A DNA stretch of 5,800 bases from Candidatus Aegiribacteria sp. (GTDB lineage Bacteria > Fermentibacterota > Fermentibacteria > Fermentibacterales > JCC-6), in contig JAUVUL010000147.1 of the NCBI GenBank assembly GCA_030600975.1, forward strand, positions 1-5,800, given 5' to 3'. The position numbers were made by a program, and so were the translations under genes. The notes under the pieces are model-generated. The model saw nothing but the letters and a program-made list of their open reading frames with translations, was not told where the DNA came from and made no database searches. Shown here piece by piece: positions 1-5,800 of the stretch. Numbering within the stretch: position 1 is the first letter of the stretch; every line of letters starts with the position of its first letter.

Positions 1-467
1 ATTCCTTCAGAGCTCTGCACTCAAGGAAGATCTTCTCCGCTGCCCACATGATATTAGGTTATCCCGGTTCCAGCAGAGAAACAGTGCTGGCTGATGCCGC
101 GTTTATAAGAAAGACCGGTACAAATGGTGTCAAGCTTCAGAATCTGCATGTAGTAAAAAATACCCCCATTGCAGATCAATTCGCAGCAGGCGAAATCGAA
201 CTTATGGCAATGGAGGAATACGTTGAAATGGTGATCCTTTTCCTTGAACACACTGAACCGGGCGTAGTGATACTCAGACTCACCGGAGAAGCTCCCGACA
301 AACTGACCGTTGCGCCCCAATGGTCTCTGCATAAGATGCCCATTCTGAACAGGATTCATGGAGAGATGAAACGAATGGACACCTGGCAGGGAAAGGCTCT
401 GGGGTTTAAAAAATCGTCTGTTGAGAAACCACTGAAAAACATACGAACCAACTTGAGACCGAACTGA
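1..467 (+). CDS. Radical SAM protein of the YhcC/YtqA (TIGR01212-like) family, C-terminal part only
   Basis: The reading frame is open from the left edge (first full codon at base 3) to a TGA at 465-467. The 154 visible residues are about half of a family that usually runs to some 300 residues. The ATG at 48 is internal: the codons before it read ALHSRKIFSAAH, which matches the family just ahead of its SAM-binding GxPG segment (here GYPG). Further family landmarks in order are LHVVKNTP, the EEYVE segment, RLTGEAP, APQWSLHK, and the closing WQGK. The CxxxCxxC iron-sulfur motif lies upstream of the window and cannot be checked. From family knowledge, B. subtilis YtqA (MnmL) takes part in making 5-methylaminomethyl-2-thiouridine at tRNA wobble positions, and E. 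coli YhcC is less clear. The protein ends in a basic tail of about 19 residues after WQGK that I do not recall in E. coli YhcC. Family assignment is firm; the exact substrate is inference. Confidence 0.88.
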   Translation, partial: SFRALHSRKIFSAAHMILGYPGSSRETVLADAAFIRKTGTNGVKLQNLHVVKNTPIADQFAAGEIELMAMEEYVEMVILFLEHTEPGVVILRLTGEAPDKLTVAPQWSLHKMPILNRIHGEMKRMDTWQGKALGFKKSSVEKPLKNIRTNLRPN

Positions 468-529
468 ACTATTGCAGGAACACCGCTCCCTTCATAGATT
501 AAACTCTCCGAATTATTAATATTCAAACG

Positions 530-553
530 AGCCGGGAATCTTATTCCCGGGCT
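530..553 (+). promoter_or_regulatory. Imperfect hairpin in the leader of asnS
   Basis: AGCCGGGAAT at 530-539 pairs with ATTCCCGGGCT at 543-553 around a 3-base loop, with a single unpaired G in the right arm. No run of T follows, so it is not a standard rho-independent terminator. It lies 62 bases after the radical SAM stop codon and about 11 bases before the asnS ribosome binding site. It could be an RNA-stability or processing element at the end of the upstream transcript, or part of the asnS 5' leader. The pairing is seen directly; any role is inference. Confidence 0.5.
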
Positions 554-564
554 ACCCGTTAACT

Positions 565-570
565 GGGGGA
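565..570 (+). promoter_or_regulatory. Ribosome binding site of asnS
   Basis: GGGGGA lies four bases before the ATG at 575 and is the only purine-rich block near that start. It supports choosing 575 as the start of asnS. The match to the Shine-Dalgarno core is G-rich rather than AGGAGG. Confidence 0.6.
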
Positions 571-574
571 CCTG

Positions 575-1951
575 ATGATTGAGCGAACATCCGTTAAATC
601 CGTTCTCGAGGGAGAATGCAAAGAGGATAGAGTAACCGTATACGGCTGGATTCGAACTGCGAGATCAGGTAAGAATGTTGCGTTCGCATCCATAACAGAC
701 GGTTCTGTTTCTTCCCCCCTGCAGGTCGTATTCGACCGGGATAAATTCGACGACATCTCAGGACTGGCCACCGGAGCCTGCATTAAAGTATCCGGGAGGA
801 TCGTCGAATCGCCCGGCGCTGAACAGTCCAGGGAGATCAATGCGGAAAACCTGGAAATAATCGGCCCGGTCGGAGATGATTATCCTCTTCAGAAGAAAAA
901 GCACTCCATCGAATTCCTCAGATCAATGCCCCACTTAAGGGTCAGAACCAACACCTTCGGCGCAGTATTCCGGATGAGCCACCACCTCAGCCTTGCAATC
1001 CACAGGTTCTTCGATGATAACGGTTTCTTCTTTATCCATGCGCCGGTTATTACCACAAGCGATGCCGAGGGGGCCGGAGAAGCATTCCAGGTTACCTCCA
1101 TGCCACTTGACAGCATTACTCTGAAAAACGGTGATGTTGATTATTCGACGGATTATTTCAAGAGACAGGCTTTTCTTACCGTAAGCGCACAGCTTGAGGC
1201 TGAACCTCTTGCCCTCGCTATGGGAAAAGTATACACCTTCGGCCCTACTTTCAGGGCTGATCCATCCGATACAAGATTTCATACAGCAGAATTCTGGATG
1301 ATTGAACCCGAGATGGCGTTCTTCGACCTGGATGATGATATCTCTCTGATAGAGGATTTCATTAAATTTACGGCCCGTTATCTTCATGAAAAATGCCAGG
1401 ATGATATTTCCTTCTTCAGCAGGTTCTATGAAAACGAACTCAAGGAGCGCTACAGCATGCTCATGGAAAGCGATTTCGCTCGAATCACATATACTGATAC
1501 GTTTGACCTTTTAAAGAAGAACAGCGGCGCTTTCGAAATTGCACCCGAATGGGGAATCGGTATTTCCACTGAATACGAGAGATTCCTTACCGATGAGCAC
1601 TTCGGATGTCCTGTTTTCGTAACCGATTATCCGGCAGCTATGAAACCTTTCTATATGCGGCTGAACGATGACGGGAAAACGGTGGCCTGTACTGATCTTC
1701 TGTTCCCTGAAGTCGGTGAACTTGTCGGTGCCAGCCAGAGAGAGGAAAGACTGGATGTTCTCAACATCCGCGCGAAGGAGTGCGGTATTGATTTGAACGA
1801 TTATTCCTGGTACTTCGATTTAAGAAAATGGGGTTCCGCTCCCCACGCAGGATTCGGACTCGGATTCGAAAGACTATTGATGTATCTCACCGGGATGGAG
1901 AACATACGTGACGTGATTCCATTCCCGAGGTCAAAGGGAAAGATGTTATAA
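575..1951 (+). CDS. asnS: Asparagine--tRNA ligase (AsnRS)
   Basis: A class IIb aminoacyl-tRNA synthetase that activates asparagine with ATP and attaches it to tRNA-Asn in the cytoplasm. Its 458 residues compare with 466 in E. coli. The N-terminal OB-fold anticodon-binding domain (about residues 18-100) opens with VTVYGWIRT. The catalytic domain follows: motif 1 around residues 130-160 with Pro157, then SDAEGAGEAF, a signature that separates AsnRS from AspRS. Motif 2 starts at Phe226-Arg227 and runs through HTAEFWMIEPE. Near the C-terminus come GASQREERLD and motif 3, GFGLGFERL, with the ATP-binding Arg433, then the family's closing RDVIPFPR. Motif 2 reads FRADPSDTRFH where the common form is FRAENSNTxRH, a mild divergence. 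The start at 575 has a G-rich ribosome binding site and the N-terminus aligns with E. coli AsnRS. PFOR follows 43 bases later on the same strand. Confidence 0.97.
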   Translation: MIERTSVKSVLEGECKEDRVTVYGWIRTARSGKNVAFASITDGSVSSPLQVVFDRDKFDDISGLATGACIKVSGRIVESPGAEQSREINAENLEIIGPVGDDYPLQKKKHSIEFLRSMPHLRVRTNTFGAVFRMSHHLSLAIHRFFDDNGFFFIHAPVITTSDAEGAGEAFQVTSMPLDSITLKNGDVDYSTDYFKRQAFLTVSAQLEAEPLALAMGKVYTFGPTFRADPSDTRFHTAEFWMIEPEMAFFDLDDDISLIEDFIKFTARYLHEKCQDDISFFSRFYENELKERYSMLMESDFARITYTDTFDLLKKNSGAFEIAPEWGIGISTEYERFLTDEHFGCPVFVTDYPAAMKPFYMRLNDDGKTVACTDLLFPEVGELVGASQREERLDVLNIRAKECGIDLNDYSWYFDLRKWGSAPHAGFGLGFERLLMYLTGMENIRDVIPFPRSKGKML

Positions 1952-1981
1952 AAACCAATATACTGTTTATCTATACAGAAC

Positions 1982-1990
1982 AGGACGGAG
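1982..1990 (+). promoter_or_regulatory. Ribosome binding site of the PFOR gene
   Basis: AGGACGGAG ends four bases before the ATG at 1995 and contains two candidate Shine-Dalgarno cores, AGGA and GGAG. It favours the start at 1995 over the next in-frame ATG at 2007, which has no purine-rich block at a suitable distance. Confidence 0.65.
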
Positions 1991-1994
1991 CAAA

Positions 1995-4900
1995 ATGGGC
2001 AAGCAAATGATCACCATTGACGGCAACGAAGCGACAGCTCGTATGGGTCACAAGCTGAGTGAGGTAATAGCCATCTATCCTATCACCCCCTCCAGCGGCA
2101 TGGGAGAATACGCGGACGCCTGGTCATCTCAGGGAAAAACGAATATCTGGGGAACGATTCCCCTGGTTCAGGAAATGCAGAGCGAAGGAGGTGCTTCCGC
2201 GGCTATACACGGGGCACTTCAGACCGGCGCGCTTACAACAACCTTTACCGCGTCCCAGGGTCTTCTGCTGATGATACCCACGATGTACAAGATCGCTGCC
2301 GAGCTTACGCCTGCAGTGTTCCATGTATCAGCCAGAAGCCTTGCGTGCCAGGCATTGTCAATATTCGGAGATCACAGTGACACCATGGGAGTCAGACAGA
2401 CGGGCTTCGCTCTCCTTGCAAGTGCCTCTGTCCAGGAGGCAATGGATCTGGCGGTTATAGCCCATGCATCGACACTTAAGTCAAGAATACCTTTTGTCCA
2501 TTTCTTCGACGGCTTCAGAACCAGCCATGAGATCCAGAAGATAGAACTGGTACCGGACGAGGTTCTTAAAAGTATGATCGATGACGAGCTTATTATTGCA
2601 ATCAGGAACAGATGTCTAGATCCGAACAATCCGGTTTTAAGGGGTACCAGCCAGAACCCGGATGTTTACTTCCAGGGAAGGGAAACGGTTAATCCCTATT
2701 ATCTTGCTACTCCGGGAATAGTACAGGATTACATGGACAGGTTCGGTGAGCTTACTGGAAGAAACTATCATCTGTTTGACTATGAGGGCGCTCCGGATGC
2801 CGATACTGTAGTAATGCAGATGACATCAGGATGCGAAACCGCTCATGAAACAGTGGAATACCTCTGCAGCAGGGGTGAAAAAGTTGGACTTTTAAAGGTC
2901 CGGCTTTACAGACCGTTCCACAAGGAAGCTCTTCTCAGAGCTATTCCCGATACAGTGAAGAATATCGCCGTACTTGACAGAACGAAGGAATCCGGTGCTC
3001 CGGGAGAGCCTCTGTACCTTGATGTTATTACGACACTGGTGGAGAACGGCAGAAACGATATTAGAGTCATCGGAGGCCGATACGGGTTATCAAGCAAGGA
3101 GTACTGCCCTGCAATGGTGAAGGCTGTTATTGATGAGGTCAGGAAACCGAAACCCAAGAATCATTTCACTTTAGGTATCAACGATGATGTAACAAATACA
3201 TCATTGGATGTTGATTTCACCTTTAAGCTCGAATTTCCCAATACAGTTCAGGCTGTGTTCATCGGTCTCGGTTCCGATGGAACCGTTGGCGCCAACAAGA
3301 ACAGCATCAAGATTATTGGCGAGGAAACGGACAATTACGCACAGGGCTACTTCGTTTACGACTCAAAGAAGGCAGGCGCAAGAACTGTCAGTCACCTCAG
3401 GTTCGGTCCTGAACCTATCAGGCAGACATGCCTGATTTCAGCAGCCGATTTTGTCGGCTGTCACCAGAGCATCTTCCTTGAGAAGTACGATGTGCTCGGA
3501 TACGCAGAAGAGGGAGGTACATTCCTGCTCAATTCTCTGTACGGAAAAGATGAGGTATGGGAAAGGCTTCCAAGGTCTGTACAGGAGGCAATGATCGCGA
3601 AGAAACTCAAATTCTACGTTATCGACGCGTATGACGTTGCTAAGGTTACCGGTATGGGTGTGCGCATCAATACAATCATGCAGACCTGCTTCTTCGCGAT
3701 TTCAGGTATTCTACCCAGGGATGAAGCCATAGAGAAGATAAAGGAGACCATACAGAAAACCTACGGAATAAAAGGTGATGATATTGTTCAGAAGAACTTC
3801 GATGCGGTGGATCATACCCTGGCCAATCTCTTCGAGGTGAACTATCCGGATAAGGTTACAAGCACCATAGAAATGCCTCCTACCGTTCCTGATGAAGCTC
3901 CCGAGTTCGTAAAACGGGTAACCGCAAAGATTATCAGGATGGAAGGTGACAGTATTCCAGTTTCCGATATGCCAGCAGATGGAAGCTGGCCAACGGGAAC
4001 AACTCAATGGGAAAAGCGGAATGTGGCCCTTGATATCCCGGTATGGGATCCTGACATGTGTATTCAATGCGGATTCTGCAGCCTGGTCTGTCCCCATGCT
4101 GCCATCAGGATGAAAGTATACGAAGGTGCTCTCCTCGAGAATGCACCTGATACTTTCAAGTCCACAGATGCAAAGGGCGGTAAGTTCAAGGATCTGAGAT
4201 TCACTATCCAGGTAGCCCCGGAGGATTGCACAGGGTGCGGAACATGCGTGCATGTATGTCCCGCCAAGGAAAAGGATAATCCTGAGAGAAAAGCTATCAA
4301 TCTTGTCGCTCAGTTACCCCTCCGTATGCCGGAGCGGGAAAATTTCAGATTCTTCCTCGATCTTCCCGACTACGACCGTAATGAATTGAATCCTTTAATA
4401 GTGAAGGAATCGCAATTGCTTCAGCCGCTTTTTGAGTACTCCGGCGCCTGCGCTGGATGCGGCGAAACCGCGTACGTGAAGCTCCTGACACAGCTTTATG
4501 GAGACAGGGCGGTAATCGCCAACGCGACGGGATGCAGCTCCATTTACGGGGGGAACCTGCCCACCACACCTTACTCCAAAAACCATGACGGTAGAGGTCC
4601 CGCCTGGAACAACAGTCTTTTCGAGGATGCCGCGGAATTCGGTTACGGATTCAGGCTCACTGCTGATAAACATACTCAGATAGCCAGGGAATTCCTCGAA
4701 AAACTATCTTCCCAGGTTGGTGATAACCTTGCGGAAGCTATCCTGAATGCTGAGCAGAACACCGAGAGTGATATCTCCGAACAGCGCGAAAGGGTCGAGG
4801 AACTTCGGAAGGCTCTGTCAAAGATCGATTCAATGGATGCACGAATGCTGGAAAGCGTAGTCGATTATTTCGTACACAGGAGTGTCTGGACAATCGGAGG

Positions 4901-5531
4901 CGATGGATGGGCTTACGATATCGGTTACGGAGGACTGGATCATGTTCTTGCTCAGGGCAGGGATATGAACATCCTGGTCCTTGATACCGGAGTGTACTCC
5001 AATACTGGAGGACAATGTTCCAAGGCTACTCCACTTGCTGCAGTCGCCAAATTCGCTGATTCAGGCAAGCCTCAGCCCAAGAAGGACCTGGCCATGCTTT
5101 GCATCAGCTACGGCAATATCTATGTGGCTCAGGTTGCACTGGGAGCGAATTACAATCAGACCGTTAAAGCTTTTGTGGAAGCTGAAAGCTACAAGGGATC
5201 GAGTATCATAATCGCTTACACTCACTGTATCGCTCATGGTATTGATATGACCTGCGGTCTTGATGAGCAGAAGAACGCTGTTAATTGCGGGTTCTGGCCG
5301 CTTCTGCGGTTCGATCCCAGAAGAATAGATATCGATGGAAAACCTCTGATGCTTGACAGCAAGGATCCGTCGATCACGTTCAAGGACTTCGCGTATAACG
5401 AGGCCCGTTTCAAGAGCCTGACGAAAACCAAGCCTGAGCATGCTGCTAAACTACTGAAAGATGCGCAGGAAGAGGTTAGCCGCAGATGGAATATCTACAA
5501 GCAGATGGCTGAAATGAGCTGGAACATTTAG
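1995..5531 (+). CDS. nifJ: Pyruvate:ferredoxin oxidoreductase, single-chain (PFOR)
   Basis: Oxidises pyruvate with CoA to acetyl-CoA and CO2 and passes two electrons to ferredoxin, in the cytoplasm. The 1178 residues show the full fused order. The N-terminal pyrimidine-binding domain has YPITPSS with Thr31, Glu64 and Arg114, the same numbers as the active-site residues of Desulfovibrio africanus PFOR. A transketolase C-like domain follows (about 260-385), then the gamma domain with GLGSDGTVGANKN from 424, then the linker with EKR at 673-675. Two [4Fe-4S] ferredoxin motifs use Cys689/692/695/699 and Cys745/748/751/755. The C-terminal TPP domain has GDGWAYDIG (Asp970) and NTGGQ (Asn1003). The proximal cluster ligands are Cys819, 822, 847 and 1078. 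All 12 cluster cysteines are present. The chain ends where D. africanus PFOR begins its extra C-terminal domain, which is absent. A flavodoxin rather than ferredoxin partner (NifJ of nitrogen fixation) cannot be excluded, but no nif gene is visible nearby. Confidence 0.97.
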   Translation: MGKQMITIDGNEATARMGHKLSEVIAIYPITPSSGMGEYADAWSSQGKTNIWGTIPLVQEMQSEGGASAAIHGALQTGALTTTFTASQGLLLMIPTMYKIAAELTPAVFHVSARSLACQALSIFGDHSDTMGVRQTGFALLASASVQEAMDLAVIAHASTLKSRIPFVHFFDGFRTSHEIQKIELVPDEVLKSMIDDELIIAIRNRCLDPNNPVLRGTSQNPDVYFQGRETVNPYYLATPGIVQDYMDRFGELTGRNYHLFDYEGAPDADTVVMQMTSGCETAHETVEYLCSRGEKVGLLKVRLYRPFHKEALLRAIPDTVKNIAVLDRTKESGAPGEPLYLDVITTLVENGRNDIRVIGGRYGLSSKEYCPAMVKAVIDEVRKPKPKNHFTLGINDDVTNTSLDVDFTFKLEFPNTVQAVFIGLGSDGTVGANKNSIKIIGEETDNYAQGYFVYDSKKAGARTVSHLRFGPEPIRQTCLISAADFVGCHQSIFLEKYDVLGYAEEGGTFLLNSLYGKDEVWERLPRSVQEAMIAKKLKFYVIDAYDVAKVTGMGVRINTIMQTCFFAISGILPRDEAIEKIKETIQKTYGIKGDDIVQKNFDAVDHTLANLFEVNYPDKVTSTIEMPPTVPDEAPEFVKRVTAKIIRMEGDSIPVSDMPADGSWPTGTTQWEKRNVALDIPVWDPDMCIQCGFCSLVCPHAAIRMKVYEGALLENAPDTFKSTDAKGGKFKDLRFTIQVAPEDCTGCGTCVHVCPAKEKDNPERKAINLVAQLPLRMPERENFRFFLDLPDYDRNELNPLIVKESQLLQPLFEYSGACAGCGETAYVKLLTQLYGDRAVIANATGCSSIYGGNLPTTPYSKNHDGRGPAWNNSLFEDAAEFGYGFRLTADKHTQIAREFLEKLSSQVGDNLAEAILNAEQNTESDISEQRERVEELRKALSKIDSMDARMLESVVDYFVHRSVWTIGGDGWAYDIGYGGLDHVLAQGRDMNILVLDTGVYSNTGGQCSKATPLAAVAKFADSGKPQPKKDLAMLCISYGNIYVAQVALGANYNQTVKAFVEAESYKGSSIIIAYTHCIAHGIDMTCGLDEQKNAVNCGFWPLLRFDPRRIDIDGKPLMLDSKDPSITFKDFAYNEARFKSLTKTKPEHAAKLLKDAQEEVSRRWNIYKQMAEMSWNI

Positions 5532-5546
5532 CTAACTGTTAATGAA

Positions 5547-5593
5547 GTAAGCCTGGCCTCTTCAAGGCCGGGCTTACCTTTCTCTGTCTTTTA
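5547..5593 (+). terminator. Rho-independent terminator after the PFOR gene
   Basis: GTAAGCCTGGCCT (5547-5559) pairs with AGGCCGGGCTTAC (5565-5577) in a 13-pair stem with one G-T wobble and a 5-base loop CTTCA. A T-rich stretch, CTTTCTCTGTCTTTT, follows. It begins 16 bases after the PFOR stop codon and should end the transcript carrying asnS and PFOR. The T tract is broken by C and G, so some read-through is possible. Confidence 0.88.
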
Positions 5594-5800
5594 GTTCTCG
5601 TTGAAGCTCATCCTCTCAAGTGAGAATGGAACCTTTGATATGTTTTCGCTCAGTGTCTTACGACACTTAATGTCATCGGCATTCATGGGTGCACCGCAGT
5701 GAACGCTGTAGCCGCTGTGCTTCCAGGAGTTCAAGTTTTCACCAGTTTCTCAGAAATCATACCTGCTTCGAGAAGCATTTTGAAAACAAGACCGGTAAAG
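5591..5800 (-). pseudogene. Decayed IS91-type (Y2_Tnp-like) transposase fragment
   Basis: On the - strand, bases 5799-5731 read FTGLVFKMLLEAGMISEKLVK and then hit a TGA at 5733-5731. In the next frame, 5731-5591 reads NSWKHSGYSVHCGAP, 16 further residues, ISKVPFSLERMSFNEN, then a TAA at 5593-5591. The two pieces join as one protein if a single A is restored in the A run (T run at 5736-5739 on +), giving SEKLVKNLNSWKHSGYSVH. From memory, the order 'lysine-rich leader, ISEELV, LLSWRHSGFSVH, YI..PFS.ERM' is typical of the C-terminal half of putative Y2 transposases of IS91/IS801-like elements. The family's residues beyond 'ERM.YNE' are missing, and the 5' part lies beyond the right edge. No element end, origin or target site is visible. 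The frameshift and truncation are seen directly; the family call rests on recalled motifs. Confidence 0.65.

Noticed and set aside
491..522. Possible sigma-70 promoter for asnS (TTCATA, 17 bases, TATTAA)
   Set aside because: Both boxes match only 4 of 6 consensus bases, and AT-rich stretches give such matches by chance. The gap may still hold a promoter, but this one cannot be supported.
468..574. T-box riboswitch before asnS
   Set aside because: The gap is only 107 bases, lacks a T-box core such as GGGTGGAACC, and has no terminator with a T run before the gene.
935..1387. 150-residue open frame on the - strand
   Set aside because: It is antisense to the AsnRS catalytic domain and shows no known motif.
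3711..4253. 180-residue open frame on the - strand
   Set aside because: It lies wholly within the PFOR gene opposite its ferredoxin motifs, has no recognisable family features, and the + strand frame is certain.
5652..5667. Perfect inverted repeat AGTGTC-TTAC-GACACT
   Set aside because: It falls inside the transposase-like coding remnant, is only six pairs long with no T run, and codes for family-like residues, so chance is the simplest reading.
5764..5776. Inverted repeat around GCTTCGAGAAGC
   Set aside because: It has a two-base spacer and lies within the transposase remnant. It is too short to be taken as an element end or terminator.

Overview
The window holds three genes in a row on the + strand, followed by a strong terminator and, on the - strand, the decayed end of a transposase gene. 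Base composition is roughly balanced and looks uniform across the three genes. Every recognisable protein is a bacterial type. The large single-chain pyruvate:ferredoxin oxidoreductase (PFOR) points to an anaerobe, or at least to ferredoxin-dependent pyruvate metabolism. The asparaginyl-tRNA synthetase shows that Asn-tRNA can be charged directly. I cannot assign a phylum from this sequence alone.

Layout: (1) 1-467, the C-terminal half of a radical SAM protein of the YhcC/YtqA (TIGR01212-like) family, cut by the left edge. (2) 468-574, a 107-base gap with an imperfect hairpin at 530-553 and a G-rich ribosome binding site. (3) 575-1951, complete asnS. (4) 1952-1994, a 43-base gap with a ribosome binding site and a short imperfect dyad. 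(5) 1995-5531, a complete 1178-residue PFOR with all 12 cluster cysteines and the TPP and pyruvate contacts visible. (6) 5547-5593, a rho-independent terminator. (7) 5591-5800, - strand, a frameshifted and truncated remnant of an IS91-type (Y2_Tnp-like) transposase that continues past the right edge.

The radical SAM gene and asnS both plausibly serve tRNA function: the B. subtilis relative YtqA is linked to wobble-uridine modification, and AsnRS charges tRNA-Asn. PFOR makes acetyl-CoA and reduced ferredoxin from pyruvate. Only 43 bases separate asnS from PFOR, no terminator lies between them, and a strong one follows PFOR, so the two are probably co-transcribed. This is inference from spacing, and no functional link between them is known to me.

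The window is mostly ordinary housekeeping and central-metabolism sequence, and I see no undescribed system. The points most worth a second look are the single-base frameshift in the transposase remnant, the abrupt junction of that remnant with the terminator, the altered motif 2 of AsnRS, and the absence of the C-terminal extension known from Desulfovibrio africanus PFOR.
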